Assembly (NCBI GenBank): GCA_965277625.1
Contig: OZ255827.1
Coordinates: 2,042,116 to 2,106,115 of the forward strand
Direction: 5' to 3'
DNA from: G965195345 sp965277625
Lineage (GTDB): Bacteria > Pseudomonadota > Gammaproteobacteria > CAKMZV01
DNA: 64,000 bases
The position numbers were made by a program, and so were the translations under genes. The notes under the pieces are model-generated. The model searched no databases and had not been told where the DNA came from. It was given only the letters and a program-made list of their open reading frames with translations. This document shows, piece by piece, positions 36,948 through 46,503 of this stretch. Each line of letters opens with the position of its first letter. Position 1 is the first letter of the stretch.

Positions 36948-36997
36948 TTCCACTCCTTTAGTTGCCGTGCAAATTATCCCTTAAAACGTCCGCCCAA

Positions 36998-39133
36998 ATG
37001 AACAATATAAAAATACATGCAAAAACCTTGCTGATGGGCATTTTTATCGTGTGGATCATCGGCTTGATTGGCTATTGGGGCATGACGGCATCCACTTATG
37101 AAACGCTTCATCCAAGTTTATTAAATCGCATGTTGATCATTGAAGGTCGTGTGGTCGGACTCCCCTCAGTGAACCCTGCGCAACAAATTCAACGCTTTAA
37201 TTTTGCCGTTGAACGCACCTACCAATCTGACGAAGACGGTTGTCCGCAGGATTTTTTGGTGCGGTTAAGTTGGCGCTTGCAAGAGGACATGCCCCCAATC
37301 AATGCCGATGAACGCTGGCGCTTGGTGGTCAAGTTACGAGCACCCAATGGACAGGCAAGTCCCGATGCCTATAATTTTGAAGACTGGTTGTTCATGCACC
37401 ATTTACAAGCGACGGGTTATGTATTAAATCAACACGTCGCCGATCGATTGGGCACAGTAGAGTGGCGCTCAATCCACAGCGTTCGTCAATCCTTAACCAA
37501 TCACATTTCTAAACACCTTCAGCCTTCAATCGGCAGAGCATTGGTCAAAGCGCTGGTCCTTGGCGATCGCAGTGAACTGCCTCCCAATATTTGGCACATT
37601 CTGGCGAGCACGGGCACCAGCCATTTACTCGCCATCTCAGGCTTGCATATTGGATTGGTTGCGCTGTTCTTTGGCTTTATTTTTTCTTGGTTGTGGCGTC
37701 GTTCTGAACGCGCATGCTTGTACCTGCCCGCACCCACGGTTGGCGTCGTCTCAGCCCTTTTTATGGCATTCATTTACGCTGCTTTGGCTGGTTTTTCTAT
37801 TCCGACCGAACGCGCTTTCATCATGTTGTTATTATTTGCTTGCGCTTTCTTAAAGAAACGTTTTTTCCCACCTTGGTTTGTCTTGTTCGTGGCTTTTATA
37901 CTGATTGCATCGCTGCACCCGCGCAGTATGTTATCTGCTGGATTTGTATTGTCTTTTCTTGCTGTCGCCATCTTGATTAGCCTGGTCAAACAGGCACCAC
38001 AAAACCGATTCTGGCAACTGGTTCGCGTCCAGGGCGCCTTAGTTTTAATCATGATGCCCATCGTCAACTATTATTTTGGCATGGTCTCCTTCTCTGCGCC
38101 CTTGGTTAATTTGATAGCCATCCCCATCGTTGGTTGGTTGCTGGTTCCTATGGCGTTGATAGGCGTCGTCATATTACCTTTGACCGATGCACTATTGACA
38201 TACAGTGCCGTCTTTTTAGAGTATTTGACTCAATTTTTAGAGTGGGTGGCAAAGTGGCCCTATGCGCGTGTGCTATCGGCCAAGCCTTCGATGATTTTTT
38301 CTATTCTATCCATGGCTCTGCTCTGGGGTGCGGTGGTTTACACTGGCAAAAAACGGCACCGAATCGCCCTGCTTTTATTAGGCATTGTTTGCCTCATTCC
38401 ATGGCATAAAGAATTACCCAAGGGGCAAGCTGAGGTGGCCGTTTTGGATGTGGGGCAAGGGTTGGCTGTGATTGTTTCAACCCGTCACCATCGTCTGGTT
38501 TACGATACAGGCAGAAAAGGCATGGGTGAGCGCGTTGTTTCCCCTGCTTTACACTATTTTTCTAATAAAACGCCAGACATTATTGCGGTCAGTCATCCTG
38601 ATATTGACCACCGCGGTGGCTTGGCTATACTCCACCTGCGCTATCCCAAAGCCAAGTTGGTTGGCATTGGCAATTGCCAAGGTCAGTGGAAATGGGACGG
38701 CGTTGACTTTCGATGGTTGGTCCTCTCCGAGCTCAAGGGTAATAATCTTTCCTGTGTATTGCAAATCAAAACCGCCAAAGATGGGATGTTGCTGACGGGC
38801 GATATTGAGAAAAAGGCAGAGAAGCAATTGATGCGAAACCATGACTTGAGCGCCGAGTGGCTGTTGTCTCCACACCATGGCTCAAAAACGTCGAGCCACG
38901 ATGGTTTTTTGCAAGCAGTGAAGCCACACAGCGTTGTCATCTCTGCGGGGCATCGTTCACGTTATGGACACCCTCACTCAGTTGTATTAGAACGTTATGG
39001 TCGCCATGCCCTGAAAATCTATAATACGGCCTGCTCCGGTACCATCATCATTCGGTTAGGGCGTGATGATACAATGCCCGTAGCCGAGTGGCGCAAAGAA
39101 CACCCAAGGTTTTGGCGCAGACAATGTGGTTAA
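36998..39133 (+). CDS. comEC: DNA internalisation protein ComEC/Rec2
   Basis: 711-residue multi-pass protein that moves single-stranded DNA across the inner membrane in natural competence. The N-terminal OB-like region is followed by the competence domain (ISGLHIGL near 213) with many membrane helices. From about 480 a metallo-beta-lactamase-like domain follows with LDVGQGLAVIV, SHPDIDHRGG near 532 and SPHHGSKTSS. A TTG at 36962 starts a longer frame, but its residues are polar and unsupported. The ATG at 36998 leads straight into the first helix. No Shine-Dalgarno sequence is clear. Confidence 0.93.
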   Translation: MNNIKIHAKTLLMGIFIVWIIGLIGYWGMTASTYETLHPSLLNRMLIIEGRVVGLPSVNPAQQIQRFNFAVERTYQSDEDGCPQDFLVRLSWRLQEDMPPINADERWRLVVKLRAPNGQASPDAYNFEDWLFMHHLQATGYVLNQHVADRLGTVEWRSIHSVRQSLTNHISKHLQPSIGRALVKALVLGDRSELPPNIWHILASTGTSHLLAISGLHIGLVALFFGFIFSWLWRRSERACLYLPAPTVGVVSALFMAFIYAALAGFSIPTERAFIMLLLFACAFLKKRFFPPWFVLFVAFILIASLHPRSMLSAGFVLSFLAVAILISLVKQAPQNRFWQLVRVQGALVLIMMPIVNYYFGMVSFSAPLVNLIAIPIVGWLLVPMALIGVVILPLTDALLTYSAVFLEYLTQFLEWVAKWPYARVLSAKPSMIFSILSMALLWGAVVYTGKKRHRIALLLLGIVCLIPWHKELPKGQAEVAVLDVGQGLAVIVSTRHHRLVYDTGRKGMGERVVSPALHYFSNKTPDIIAVSHPDIDHRGGLAILHLRYPKAKLVGIGNCQGQWKWDGVDFRWLVLSELKGNNLSCVLQIKTAKDGMLLTGDIEKKAEKQLMRNHDLSAEWLLSPHHGSKTSSHDGFLQAVKPHSVVISAGHRSRYGHPHSVVLERYGRHALKIYNTACSGTIIIRLGRDDTMPVAEWRKEHPRFWRRQCG

Positions 39134-39179
39134 ATGACAACTGAAGCCATACCCATAACAAAGAGACTAGCCTCGACCC

Positions 39180-40172
39180 ATGCGTAAACCCCCTCATTTT
39201 TGGTATAACAGCCATGCGTTGATGTGGTTGCTCTATCCACTCACACTGTTGTATGGGCTTTTGAGTCGTTTGCGCCGATGGATGCTGAGCCAAAGCGTTA
39301 AGCCTTATCCCGCAAAAATCATCGTGGTGGGCAACATCACTGTGGGTGGTAACGGCAAAACACCGATGGTCATTGCTCTGGCGAACCACCTGAAAAATCG
39401 ATCTGTGCGCGTCGCCATCATCAGTCGCGGCTATGGTGCCAGCCTGCCAGATTTAGCTAAGCAACCGCTTCTCGTCAAAGCCGACGCCTCTGCTCAACAA
39501 GTAGGCGATGAACCCTTGCTGATTGCGCAATCCACACAACTGCCCGTAGTGATTTCACCCAATAGAGTCAAATCCATTGAATACCTGCAAGCGCATCACC
39601 AGCCCCAAGTCATCATCAGCGATGACGGCTTACAACATTATCGAATGTGGCGCGACATTGAAATCGTTATGATTGATGGCTTACGCGTTTTTGGCAATGG
39701 CCATTTACTGCCCATGGGTCCTTTGCGTGAAAGCCCCAACCGCCTGTGTCAAGCAGATTTTAAGGTTGCCACTCAACAGCCCATTAAAAATGTCAAAACC
39801 CATGCCGTCATGCGCTTGGTGGGTGAACACGCCATAAATCTCATCAGCGGTGAAAAACGCCCCTTATCCGATTTCAAAAATGAATCAAATTTGATCGCAT
39901 TGGCTGGGATTGCCCACCCGCAAAGGTTTTTCAATCACCTACAGACCTTTAACCTGAGTTTTAATCCTCATCCATTGCCCGATCATCACCACTTTTCTAA
40001 CGCTGATTTGAATCCACAAGCTTGCCTGTTAATGACCAGCAAAGATGCGGTAAAATGTCGAACGATTTGCCAGCAAATCTCGCATGAAAATTGTTGGGAA
40101 GTGCGCGTTGAAGCTGATTTGCCCGATGAATTTTTTCATCAGATTTGGACAAAACTTGAATTGGAAGGTTAA
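39180..40172 (+). CDS. lpxK: Tetraacyldisaccharide 4'-kinase LpxK
   Basis: Phosphorylates the lipid A precursor at the inner membrane. The N-terminal hydrophobic segment (about 11–25) and a Walker A of LpxK type, GNITVGGNGKTP near 51–62, are present. ISDDGLQHYRMWRDIEIVMID near 140 is also a family hallmark. Length 330. In E. coli msbA lies between comEC and lpxK; here it is missing. ycaR follows after one base. Confidence 0.95.
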   Translation: MRKPPHFWYNSHALMWLLYPLTLLYGLLSRLRRWMLSQSVKPYPAKIIVVGNITVGGNGKTPMVIALANHLKNRSVRVAIISRGYGASLPDLAKQPLLVKADASAQQVGDEPLLIAQSTQLPVVISPNRVKSIEYLQAHHQPQVIISDDGLQHYRMWRDIEIVMIDGLRVFGNGHLLPMGPLRESPNRLCQADFKVATQQPIKNVKTHAVMRLVGEHAINLISGEKRPLSDFKNESNLIALAGIAHPQRFFNHLQTFNLSFNPHPLPDHHHFSNADLNPQACLLMTSKDAVKCRTICQQISHENCWEVRVEADLPDEFFHQIWTKLELEG

Positions 40173-40173
40173 C

Positions 40174-40362
40174 ATGGACCCTAAATTATTAGAATTGATC
40201 GCTTGCCCTGTGAGTAAAGCCCCCTTGAAGTGGGACAAAAAAAACAATGAATTGATTTCCGTTGGCATGGGTCTGGCGTATCCAATCAATAATGGCATAC
40301 CAATCTTGATCGAAGAACAAGCGCGTCAAATGTCTGCTGAAGAACAAGAGCAATGGCGTTAG
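40174..40362 (+). CDS. ycaR: Trm112/YcaR-family small protein
   Basis: 62 residues: MDPKLLELIACPVSKAPL, then LAYPINNGIPIL, the Trm112 zinc-ribbon-like fold. Only one of the usual cysteines is kept (Cys11), as in other bacterial YcaR proteins. The ATG at 40174 is one base after lpxK; a longer frame from 40084 lies inside lpxK and is rejected. The last 10 bp overlap the next gene. Confidence 0.92.
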   Translation: MDPKLLELIACPVSKAPLKWDKKNNELISVGMGLAYPINNGIPILIEEQARQMSAEEQEQWR

Positions 40363-41297
40363 GCTATCTTCATCACAGTGCTAGTTTAAATCACCAAAAC
40401 CCCGCTGGGCATCCTGAAAATGCCCAACGTCTGGCAGTCATTGAACAAGCCGTTAGACAAGCCGAGGAGAACGGCTTGTCACTGCACCGCCAAGCACTAC
40501 AACCCTGCACCCGTGAATCCTTGTATTTGGCCCATCCGCAACCATACATCGATAGCCTATTTGAACAACAACCCGATCAAGGCTTGGTGTACATCGACGC
40601 TGATACCAGCCTGTCAGCGGGCACCATGGACGCGGTTTTACACGCCTGCGGTGGTTTGATTCAAGTCGCAGACACCATCTGCTCACCACAAATTGATGCC
40701 CCCTATAGCCGTGCTTTTTGCGCAGTCCGCCCGCCAGGCCATCATGCTGAACTTGCAACCGCAATGGGTTTTTGTGTGGTCAATCATATTGCCGTTGTCG
40801 CGCGTTACATCACCCAACAATTACACCTCAAGGTTGCCATCGTTGACTTTGATGTGCACCATGGCAATGGCACGGAAGCCATCTTAAAAGGCGATGACAA
40901 TGTTTTATTCTGTTCAACCTATCAACAGCATATATTCCCAATGGGCACTCGACAAGGCACTCACGATAACATCGTTAATGTGAGCTTTGCCGCAGGCACA
41001 AGGGGTACAGAATATCGCCGAACTTTTGAGCAAATCATCACACCTGCCATCAATGCATTTCAGCCCGATATTTTGTTAATTTCTGCTGGTTTTGACGGCC
41101 ACGAGCAAGACCCTTTGGCGCAATTATGCCTAAACGATGAAGACTACTACTGGCTGGGTGAGACCTTAAAAACCTATGCCCATCATCATTGCAATAACCG
41201 CGCCATTGCCACCTTGGAAGGGGGCTATAATCTGTCGGTGGTCGGTGGCAGCGTCAGCGCTTTTTTGCACGGATTTTCTGACCAATCATCATCTTAA
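40353..41297 (+). CDS. Histone-deacetylase-like amidohydrolase
   Basis: Zinc-dependent deacetylase fold of 314 residues. VRPPGHHAE near 129–137 holds the paired catalytic histidines and DFDVHHGNGTE near 168 the zinc ligands; LISAGFDGHEQDP near 242 holds the other Asp. This is the class II HDAC / acetylpolyamine amidohydrolase group. The substrate may be an acetylated polyamine or protein lysine. It overlaps ycaR by 10 bp and is followed 11 bp later by the creatinase-like gene. Confidence 0.9.
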   Translation: MALGYLHHSASLNHQNPAGHPENAQRLAVIEQAVRQAEENGLSLHRQALQPCTRESLYLAHPQPYIDSLFEQQPDQGLVYIDADTSLSAGTMDAVLHACGGLIQVADTICSPQIDAPYSRAFCAVRPPGHHAELATAMGFCVVNHIAVVARYITQQLHLKVAIVDFDVHHGNGTEAILKGDDNVLFCSTYQQHIFPMGTRQGTHDNIVNVSFAAGTRGTEYRRTFEQIITPAINAFQPDILLISAGFDGHEQDPLAQLCLNDEDYYWLGETLKTYAHHHCNNRAIATLEGGYNLSVVGGSVSAFLHGFSDQSSS

Positions 41298-41308
41298 GGA
41301 GACCTCCT

Positions 41309-42466
41309 ATGTTACAAGAATGTGAAAAACGCCTCGCACAGCTTCAAGTTGAAATGCGCCAAGGGGGCATTGAACAGGCGATTTTTACCGACGAAAGTTC
41401 CATTGCTTACTTGGCAGGATTTTGGGGCTATCTCGGCATTGAGTTTGGTCGCCCGTCGATGTTAGTGGTGTACAACGATGCACCACCTGCCGTCATTACG
41501 CCGCTGATGGAATCTGAAATGGTTTCAGAAATGACTTGGGTCAGCAATGTTCTAACGTGGGAAGACAGTGGTAAAAACCATTGGAGTTATGTTTTAGAGC
41601 AAGCCTTGGGCAAAGCCGTCAAGACGCTATGGATTGAAAAAAACACCGTGCCTGCGATCGTTCGCAATGCCTTAGAGGAACGCTTCCCCAACGTTCAAAT
41701 GCAAGACATTTCACCCGTGTTGGGACGATTGCGCGTCATTAAATCAGATTTTGAAATTCAAGTCATGAAGCAAGCGGGGCAAATTGCCGCAACCATGATG
41801 AAAGCAGCGCATGAATCATTGGCCGAAGGTGCGCAAGAGTATGAATCTGCACTGGCTGTGATCAACGCTGGTTCAAGAAAGGCCGCTGAATTTTTAACGG
41901 CGACGGGTTGGGAACGATTCATATCGCCCATGATCCATAACCTTCAAATCATGCAAAGCGGGCGCGAAACCTCTATGGTACACCGCAGAGCCAATGTGCG
42001 ATCCTATCAAAAATACGACCCAGTGTATTTTTGCTTTTGTAATATGGCGCAGTTTAAACAATACAAATTAGGTTTTGATCGCATGTTTCATATAGGCGCT
42101 GTGCGCGAACAAGACAGCAAAGTGCAATTGGCGGCCATTGCTGCCCAACAAGCTGCCATTCAAGCCATAAGACCGGGCATTCATGCAGAAGAAGTCGCGC
42201 TCGTCGCCAATGATATGTACAACAGCCTCGGTTATGAAACCAGCTATCGTACTGGGCGTTCCATAGGCGTGGCTTACTTGGAAGCACCCGAGTTGAAAAC
42301 CGGTGATAAAACCATTCTCCAAGCGGGCATGACTTTTGCCGTCGATGGCGGAATCTCAGTTGATGGGCAAACCGCAGGACGGATTGGGGACTCGATTGTT
42401 GTCACAGAATCGGGTTGCGAATACCTGACGGACTACCCCCGTGAAATTCTGCTCAGTCAGTCTTAA
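41309..42466 (+). CDS. Creatinase/M24-family hydrolase, metal site not kept
   Basis: 385 residues with the pita-bread fold: an N-terminal creatinase domain (about 1–140, LAGFWGYLG) and a C-terminal M24 domain. The usual metal ligands of Xaa-Pro peptidases are not seen: the first Asp pair region reads YFCFCNMAQF and the GHGIG region reads RTGRSIGVAY. It is therefore more like creatinase or ectoine hydrolase (DoeA), which act without metal, than a peptidase. AAGGAG precedes the ATG. It is the first of three linked genes. Confidence 0.75.
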   Translation: MLQECEKRLAQLQVEMRQGGIEQAIFTDESSIAYLAGFWGYLGIEFGRPSMLVVYNDAPPAVITPLMESEMVSEMTWVSNVLTWEDSGKNHWSYVLEQALGKAVKTLWIEKNTVPAIVRNALEERFPNVQMQDISPVLGRLRVIKSDFEIQVMKQAGQIAATMMKAAHESLAEGAQEYESALAVINAGSRKAAEFLTATGWERFISPMIHNLQIMQSGRETSMVHRRANVRSYQKYDPVYFCFCNMAQFKQYKLGFDRMFHIGAVREQDSKVQLAAIAAQQAAIQAIRPGIHAEEVALVANDMYNSLGYETSYRTGRSIGVAYLEAPELKTGDKTILQAGMTFAVDGGISVDGQTAGRIGDSIVVTESGCEYLTDYPREILLSQS

Positions 42467-42468
42467 TA

Positions 42469-43290
42469 ATGACAGCCAAACTCCATGTGATGGTCGCCCA
42501 GAGCCCCGCAACGCTCGAAGGCGTTTGTGAGCGACTGGCGTGGTTGGAAAATCTGCTGAGCCAAAACACCCAAGCCATCGATTTGTTGGTGCTGCCCGAA
42601 TTGTTCATCAGTGGCTATAACATCGGTGCAAAAGTCCGTGAACGGGCGATTGAGCTCAATAAGGACCAAAACGACAGCGTTTTTCAACAACTTGTTCAGT
42701 TAGCGCGACAGTACCAAAGTGCCATTCACTTTGGCTTTCCTGAATTAGCCTCCGATCAGTTATACAACAGTGCTGCATGTGTGTCCAAACACGGCGCCCT
42801 GCTGGCCAATACGCGCAAACGCCTGCTGCCACCAGGCTACGAAAGCACCTATTTTTCTGTGGGAGAAGCCTATACACACTTTGACTTGAACGGTTTCTGC
42901 ATTGGTACTTTGATCTGTTACGACGCGGAGTTTCCTGAAAATTTTCGACATTTATCACACGCTGACCTCGTGATTGTACCAACCGCACTCGGCGCGCAGT
43001 GGGGTGTTGTTGCGCAAAAATTGGTGCCAACCAGGGCTTTTGAAAATGGCGTCTTTGTCTGTTATGCCAACCATGCTGGGAAAGAGCAGGGTATGTCCTA
43101 TTACGGTGGCAGTTGCGTGATTGCCCCAGATGGGACTGAGCTGGTTCGACTAGGCAGCGAAGCTGGCTGGGCAGTTGCCGTCTTAGATAAAGCGCTCGTT
43201 GGTCAAGCGCGCGCACGTTTGCCCTACCACAGCGATCGCCAAAAATTACCCCCTGTACCCCAATCAACCACCAAGCGAAACCATCACTAA
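42469..43290 (+). CDS. Nitrilase-superfamily carbon-nitrogen hydrolase
   Basis: 273 residues with the Glu-Lys-Cys triad visible: LPELFISGY (Glu near 44), RKRLLPPGYE (Lys near 119) and LICYDAEFPENFR (Cys near 151). Such enzymes hydrolyse amides, N-carbamoyl compounds or nitriles. The ATG is 2 bp after the creatinase-like gene, so they are coupled. The pair suggests stepwise release of nitrogen from a small compound, but the substrate is not readable. Confidence 0.88.
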   Translation: MTAKLHVMVAQSPATLEGVCERLAWLENLLSQNTQAIDLLVLPELFISGYNIGAKVRERAIELNKDQNDSVFQQLVQLARQYQSAIHFGFPELASDQLYNSAACVSKHGALLANTRKRLLPPGYESTYFSVGEAYTHFDLNGFCIGTLICYDAEFPENFRHLSHADLVIVPTALGAQWGVVAQKLVPTRAFENGVFVCYANHAGKEQGMSYYGGSCVIAPDGTELVRLGSEAGWAVAVLDKALVGQARARLPYHSDRQKLPPVPQSTTKRNHH

Positions 43291-43316
43291 ACTTTCAAAC
43301 AATAACGGAGCAACAC

Positions 43317-44450
43317 ATGCACATCATTCAAATTGATACGTGGCTGACCAGAGCCGAGCGAAGCACCGACGGATGGATGGACGTTAAACCTTTTCTGCTC
43401 GTTTGCGTGCGCGCCGATACCGGTCACATTGGCTGGGGTGAAGCGTTGATACTGCCCGCAAGGGAGCAAGGGGTTCATGCCATGATACACGCCTTAGGAC
43501 AACAATTTATGGCTGAAAATACCGTTGACCCAACGGCGTTTTACCACTTTGCGCAAAACCTCACCAACAAACACCGCAGCATTGATTTTTCCTCAGCGTG
43601 CAGTGCTTTAGAAATCGCCTTATGGGATATGAAAGGACAGGTGACGGGTCAACCTGTGTACGAGCTATTGGGCAAACAACAGCGCACGACCATCCCCCTC
43701 TACGCCAATGCTTGGAGCAATGATGTGCCCGACATCGCAAGCCTAACAGAACGCTGTCGCACCTTGGTCGCACAAGGCCATCATGCGGTTAAAATTTACC
43801 CCTTGCACGGACGCAACCCCGAGCAAGCCAAAGAATGTATGGCTTCGGTCCGCCAAGCCGTGGGGCCAGATATAGACATAATGACCGATTTATACAGCCC
43901 AGACGACCCAGAAGTTGCCTTAACCACCGCCCGCTCGATCAAGCCCTACAACCCCTATTGGATAGAAGAGCCGTGCGATGGTGATGACGTACCAATGCTT
44001 GCAGCACTCAAACAACAAATTGGCGTGCTCATCGTCACGGGTGAGCGCCAATCCGGACTGCCACATTTTAACGATGTGATCCGCCTTAAAGCTGCGGACA
44101 TCCTCAACCCAGATGTGGTGGCCATGGGTGGATTCATTGAATTGTTAGAACTTGCCAAACATTGTGACTCGGTGGACATGACATTGTCACTACACTGCTG
44201 GGGCACCATGACCATTGCCGCTTCTGCAATGGCACATATATGCGCCGTGGTCCCCAATATAGATAAAGCCGAATATTTTCCGAGCTTTGTTGAGTATTCT
44301 GAGCGCTTTGCGCAAACAGATTTCAGCGTCAAAAATGGCCACTTCACCCTGGGGCACGCCGCAGGATTGGGCGTTCAGGTCGATGTTGATCAACTTCAGT
44401 CATTGGCAGAGCACAGAGTCAGCAAAAATAGCGCATCTGGCAATGCATGA
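43317..44450 (+). CDS. Mandelate racemase/enolase-superfamily dehydratase
   Basis: 377 residues with the enolase-superfamily plan: N-terminal capping domain with ALEIALWDMKG near 99 and a barrel with metal ligands Asp (MTDLYSP, near 190), Glu (WIEEP, near 218) and Glu (TGERQSG, near 243). A histidine in LHCWG near 292 suggests the mandelate-racemase subgroup. The lysine position reads KIYPLHG. It probably removes water from, or epimerises, a hydroxy or sugar acid. ACGGAG precedes the ATG. It lies 26 bp after the nitrilase. Confidence 0.82.
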   Translation: MHIIQIDTWLTRAERSTDGWMDVKPFLLVCVRADTGHIGWGEALILPAREQGVHAMIHALGQQFMAENTVDPTAFYHFAQNLTNKHRSIDFSSACSALEIALWDMKGQVTGQPVYELLGKQQRTTIPLYANAWSNDVPDIASLTERCRTLVAQGHHAVKIYPLHGRNPEQAKECMASVRQAVGPDIDIMTDLYSPDDPEVALTTARSIKPYNPYWIEEPCDGDDVPMLAALKQQIGVLIVTGERQSGLPHFNDVIRLKAADILNPDVVAMGGFIELLELAKHCDSVDMTLSLHCWGTMTIAASAMAHICAVVPNIDKAEYFPSFVEYSERFAQTDFSVKNGHFTLGHAAGLGVQVDVDQLQSLAEHRVSKNSASGNA

Positions 44451-44528
44451 TTGGATAATTCGTAACGAAGCACGACCAACAATGGTATATTTAAACCTTA
44501 TTATTCAACCCAAAATGAAGTGACAATC

Positions 44529-45476
44529 ATGAGCCTTTTATCACAACTAAAAGCCGTCACCACCATCGTTGCTGATACAGGCGATTTAGACAGCATCCGA
44601 CAATTGCAACCCTTGGATGCCACCACCAATCCCTCTTTAATCTTGCAAGCGAGCAAACAGTCGCAATACGATCATCTATTGAATCGCGCCATTGCCCAAA
44701 CCGATGGCAGCGTTACAGCCATCATGGATCAACTGATCGTGCAATTTGGTTGTGAAATTCTGAAGATTATTAAAGGACGGGTCTCGTCTGAAGTCGATGC
44801 GCGCCTATCTTTTGACACCCAAGCGAGTGTGGAAAAAGCCCGCCACCTAATCAAATTATACAAAGCTGAGGGGATTGAGCGCGAACGGGTGTTGATTAAA
44901 CTAGCAGCCACGTGGGAAGGCATAAATGCTGCCGAAATATTAGAAAAAGAAGGCATACATTGCAATTTAACCTTATTGTTTAGCACCGCCCAAGCCCTAG
45001 CTTGTGCTCATGCAAAAGTGACGCTCATATCGCCTTTTGTTGGTCGCATTTTAGATTGGCATAAGCAGAATGAGCCCGCTGACTACAGCGGCGATAATGA
45101 CCCAGGCGTCCAGTCCGTCAGTCGCATTTATCGCTTGTACAAACAACAAAACATCCAAACTGAAATCATGGGCGCCAGCTTTCGCAACACGGGCGAGATA
45201 TTGTCTTTGGCTGGGTGTGATTTGCTCACGATTTCACCCAAATTATTGACCGAATTAGAAAACACCAACAGCCAATTAACCGTGCGACTATCACCAGAAA
45301 TCGCTAAAAACAACCCAGAACAACATTGCCCCATTGACACCGAGCAAGCCTTCCGTTGGCACCTTAATCAAGACCAAATGGCGACAGAAAAATTGTCCGA
45401 GGGCATTCGTAATTTTTACCTCGATCAAGAAAAACTTGCCGACCTCATACGCGAACGTCAAACCCAGCAGGCTTAA
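44529..45476 (+). CDS. tal: Transaldolase
   Basis: Moves a three-carbon unit between sugar phosphates in the pentose phosphate pathway. DATTNPSLIL near 31–40 and the Schiff-base lysine in VLIKLAATWEG near 124 are diagnostic. Length 315. A GTG at 44520 adds three residues; the ATG at 44529 gives the family's MS-LLSQLKAV start. The fdhD ATG follows the TAA directly. Confidence 0.95.
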   Translation: MSLLSQLKAVTTIVADTGDLDSIRQLQPLDATTNPSLILQASKQSQYDHLLNRAIAQTDGSVTAIMDQLIVQFGCEILKIIKGRVSSEVDARLSFDTQASVEKARHLIKLYKAEGIERERVLIKLAATWEGINAAEILEKEGIHCNLTLLFSTAQALACAHAKVTLISPFVGRILDWHKQNEPADYSGDNDPGVQSVSRIYRLYKQQNIQTEIMGASFRNTGEILSLAGCDLLTISPKLLTELENTNSQLTVRLSPEIAKNNPEQHCPIDTEQAFRWHLNQDQMATEKLSEGIRNFYLDQEKLADLIRERQTQQA

Positions 45477-46277
45477 ATGTCCAACTTAAAGCCCGTTGAA
45501 TCTTTTGAGTTCCAAAAGCAATGCGCCGCTGGAGTACAAGCCGTTCAAGATTCGGTCATCTCAGAACTGCCCGTTGAACTGGTGGTAGAAGATGCGGGAC
45601 AACAACATCCATTGGTCACAACCTTATGCACGCCAAGCCAATTAGACGCATTGGTGATTGGTTTTTTGTACAGCGAAGGATTAATCGAGCAAGCCAGCGA
45701 TGTCTCGCTCCATTTTTCTGAGCAAAATGCGCAACAAATCAAAATTGTTTTCAACAAACCGACCGAATGGCACAACAATGTCCGCCGTTTTGTTCAACAT
45801 TCTGGCTGTGGTTTGTGCTCAAAATCGGTGTGGGATCAGATTTTAAAACAACCTGCGCGCACCATTTCAGCGAGCCAACGTAACGCATTGCTCAAGCCAA
45901 GCTTCATTCAACCCTTGTTTGAACAAGTCAAAGGCAAACAACCCTTATTTGAACAAACGGGCGCTTGCCATGGTGCAGCCTTGTTCGATCAGCAAGGCAA
46001 ATGCCTGCAAGTCGTTGAGGATGTGGGACGGCACAACGCCGTGGATAAATTGATAGGCTGGAGCTTGCTTGAAGGCGTGCGCTTAGACGATAAAATACTC
46101 TGGGTCAGTGGCCGAGCAGGTTTTGAGCTTGTGCAAAAAGCCACCAATGCTGGCATGTTAATGATGGTTGCCGTAGGCGCACCGAGCAGTCTTGCCATCG
46201 AATTGGCTCGAGGGGTGGGGTTGTTGTTGGTCGGATTCGTTAAGCAAGATGGACAAAGCTACAACATCTATCAATAA
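45477..46277 (+). CDS. fdhD: Formate dehydrogenase sulfurtransferase FdhD
   Basis: Carries sulfur from IscS to the molybdenum cofactor so that formate dehydrogenase becomes active. The conserved cysteine pair is in SGCGLCSKS near 110–118. Later VEDVGRHNAVDKLIG and VSGRAGFELVQKA match the family. Length 266. The start codon abuts the tal stop. It lies 226 bp before the formate dehydrogenase genes it serves. Confidence 0.94.
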   Translation: MSNLKPVESFEFQKQCAAGVQAVQDSVISELPVELVVEDAGQQHPLVTTLCTPSQLDALVIGFLYSEGLIEQASDVSLHFSEQNAQQIKIVFNKPTEWHNNVRRFVQHSGCGLCSKSVWDQILKQPARTISASQRNALLKPSFIQPLFEQVKGKQPLFEQTGACHGAALFDQQGKCLQVVEDVGRHNAVDKLIGWSLLEGVRLDDKILWVSGRAGFELVQKATNAGMLMMVAVGAPSSLAIELARGVGLLLVGFVKQDGQSYNIYQ

Positions 46278-46429
46278 AAAGACTTGCGCCCTCTAGCTCA
46301 AACAACTGCCATATTGTGATTGGCGACTTAACAAATTCCACTTTTCTAACATCCGTCTAACCCGCATATCCAAGAGCGTAAAAATTAGACTTAAAACCCG
46401 TTTTCAAGCTAAAATAACAAGCATTGAAA

Positions 46430-46448
46430 AATGTTTAACAAAAACATT
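46430..46448. promoter_or_regulatory. Inverted repeat upstream of fdsG, possible operator
   Basis: AATGTTT (46430–46436) and AAACATT (46442–46448) flank AACAA, 55 bp before the fdsG ATG. The surrounding DNA is AT-rich (TTGTAAATAAAG follows), as expected near a promoter. It could bind a regulator of the formate dehydrogenase operon. Confidence 0.35.
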
Positions 46449-46503
46449 GTAAATAAAGCTTTGTAATCCATCGCCTAATGAGTAAACTCTGAGTACAGTC
46501 CCT

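Noticed and set aside
41309..42466. Metal-dependent Xaa-Pro aminopeptidase
   Set aside because: The Asp and His metal ligands are replaced; only the fold is shared.
42656..43267. 203-residue minus-strand ORF
   Set aside because: Antisense shadow of the nitrilase, whose triad and length are complete.
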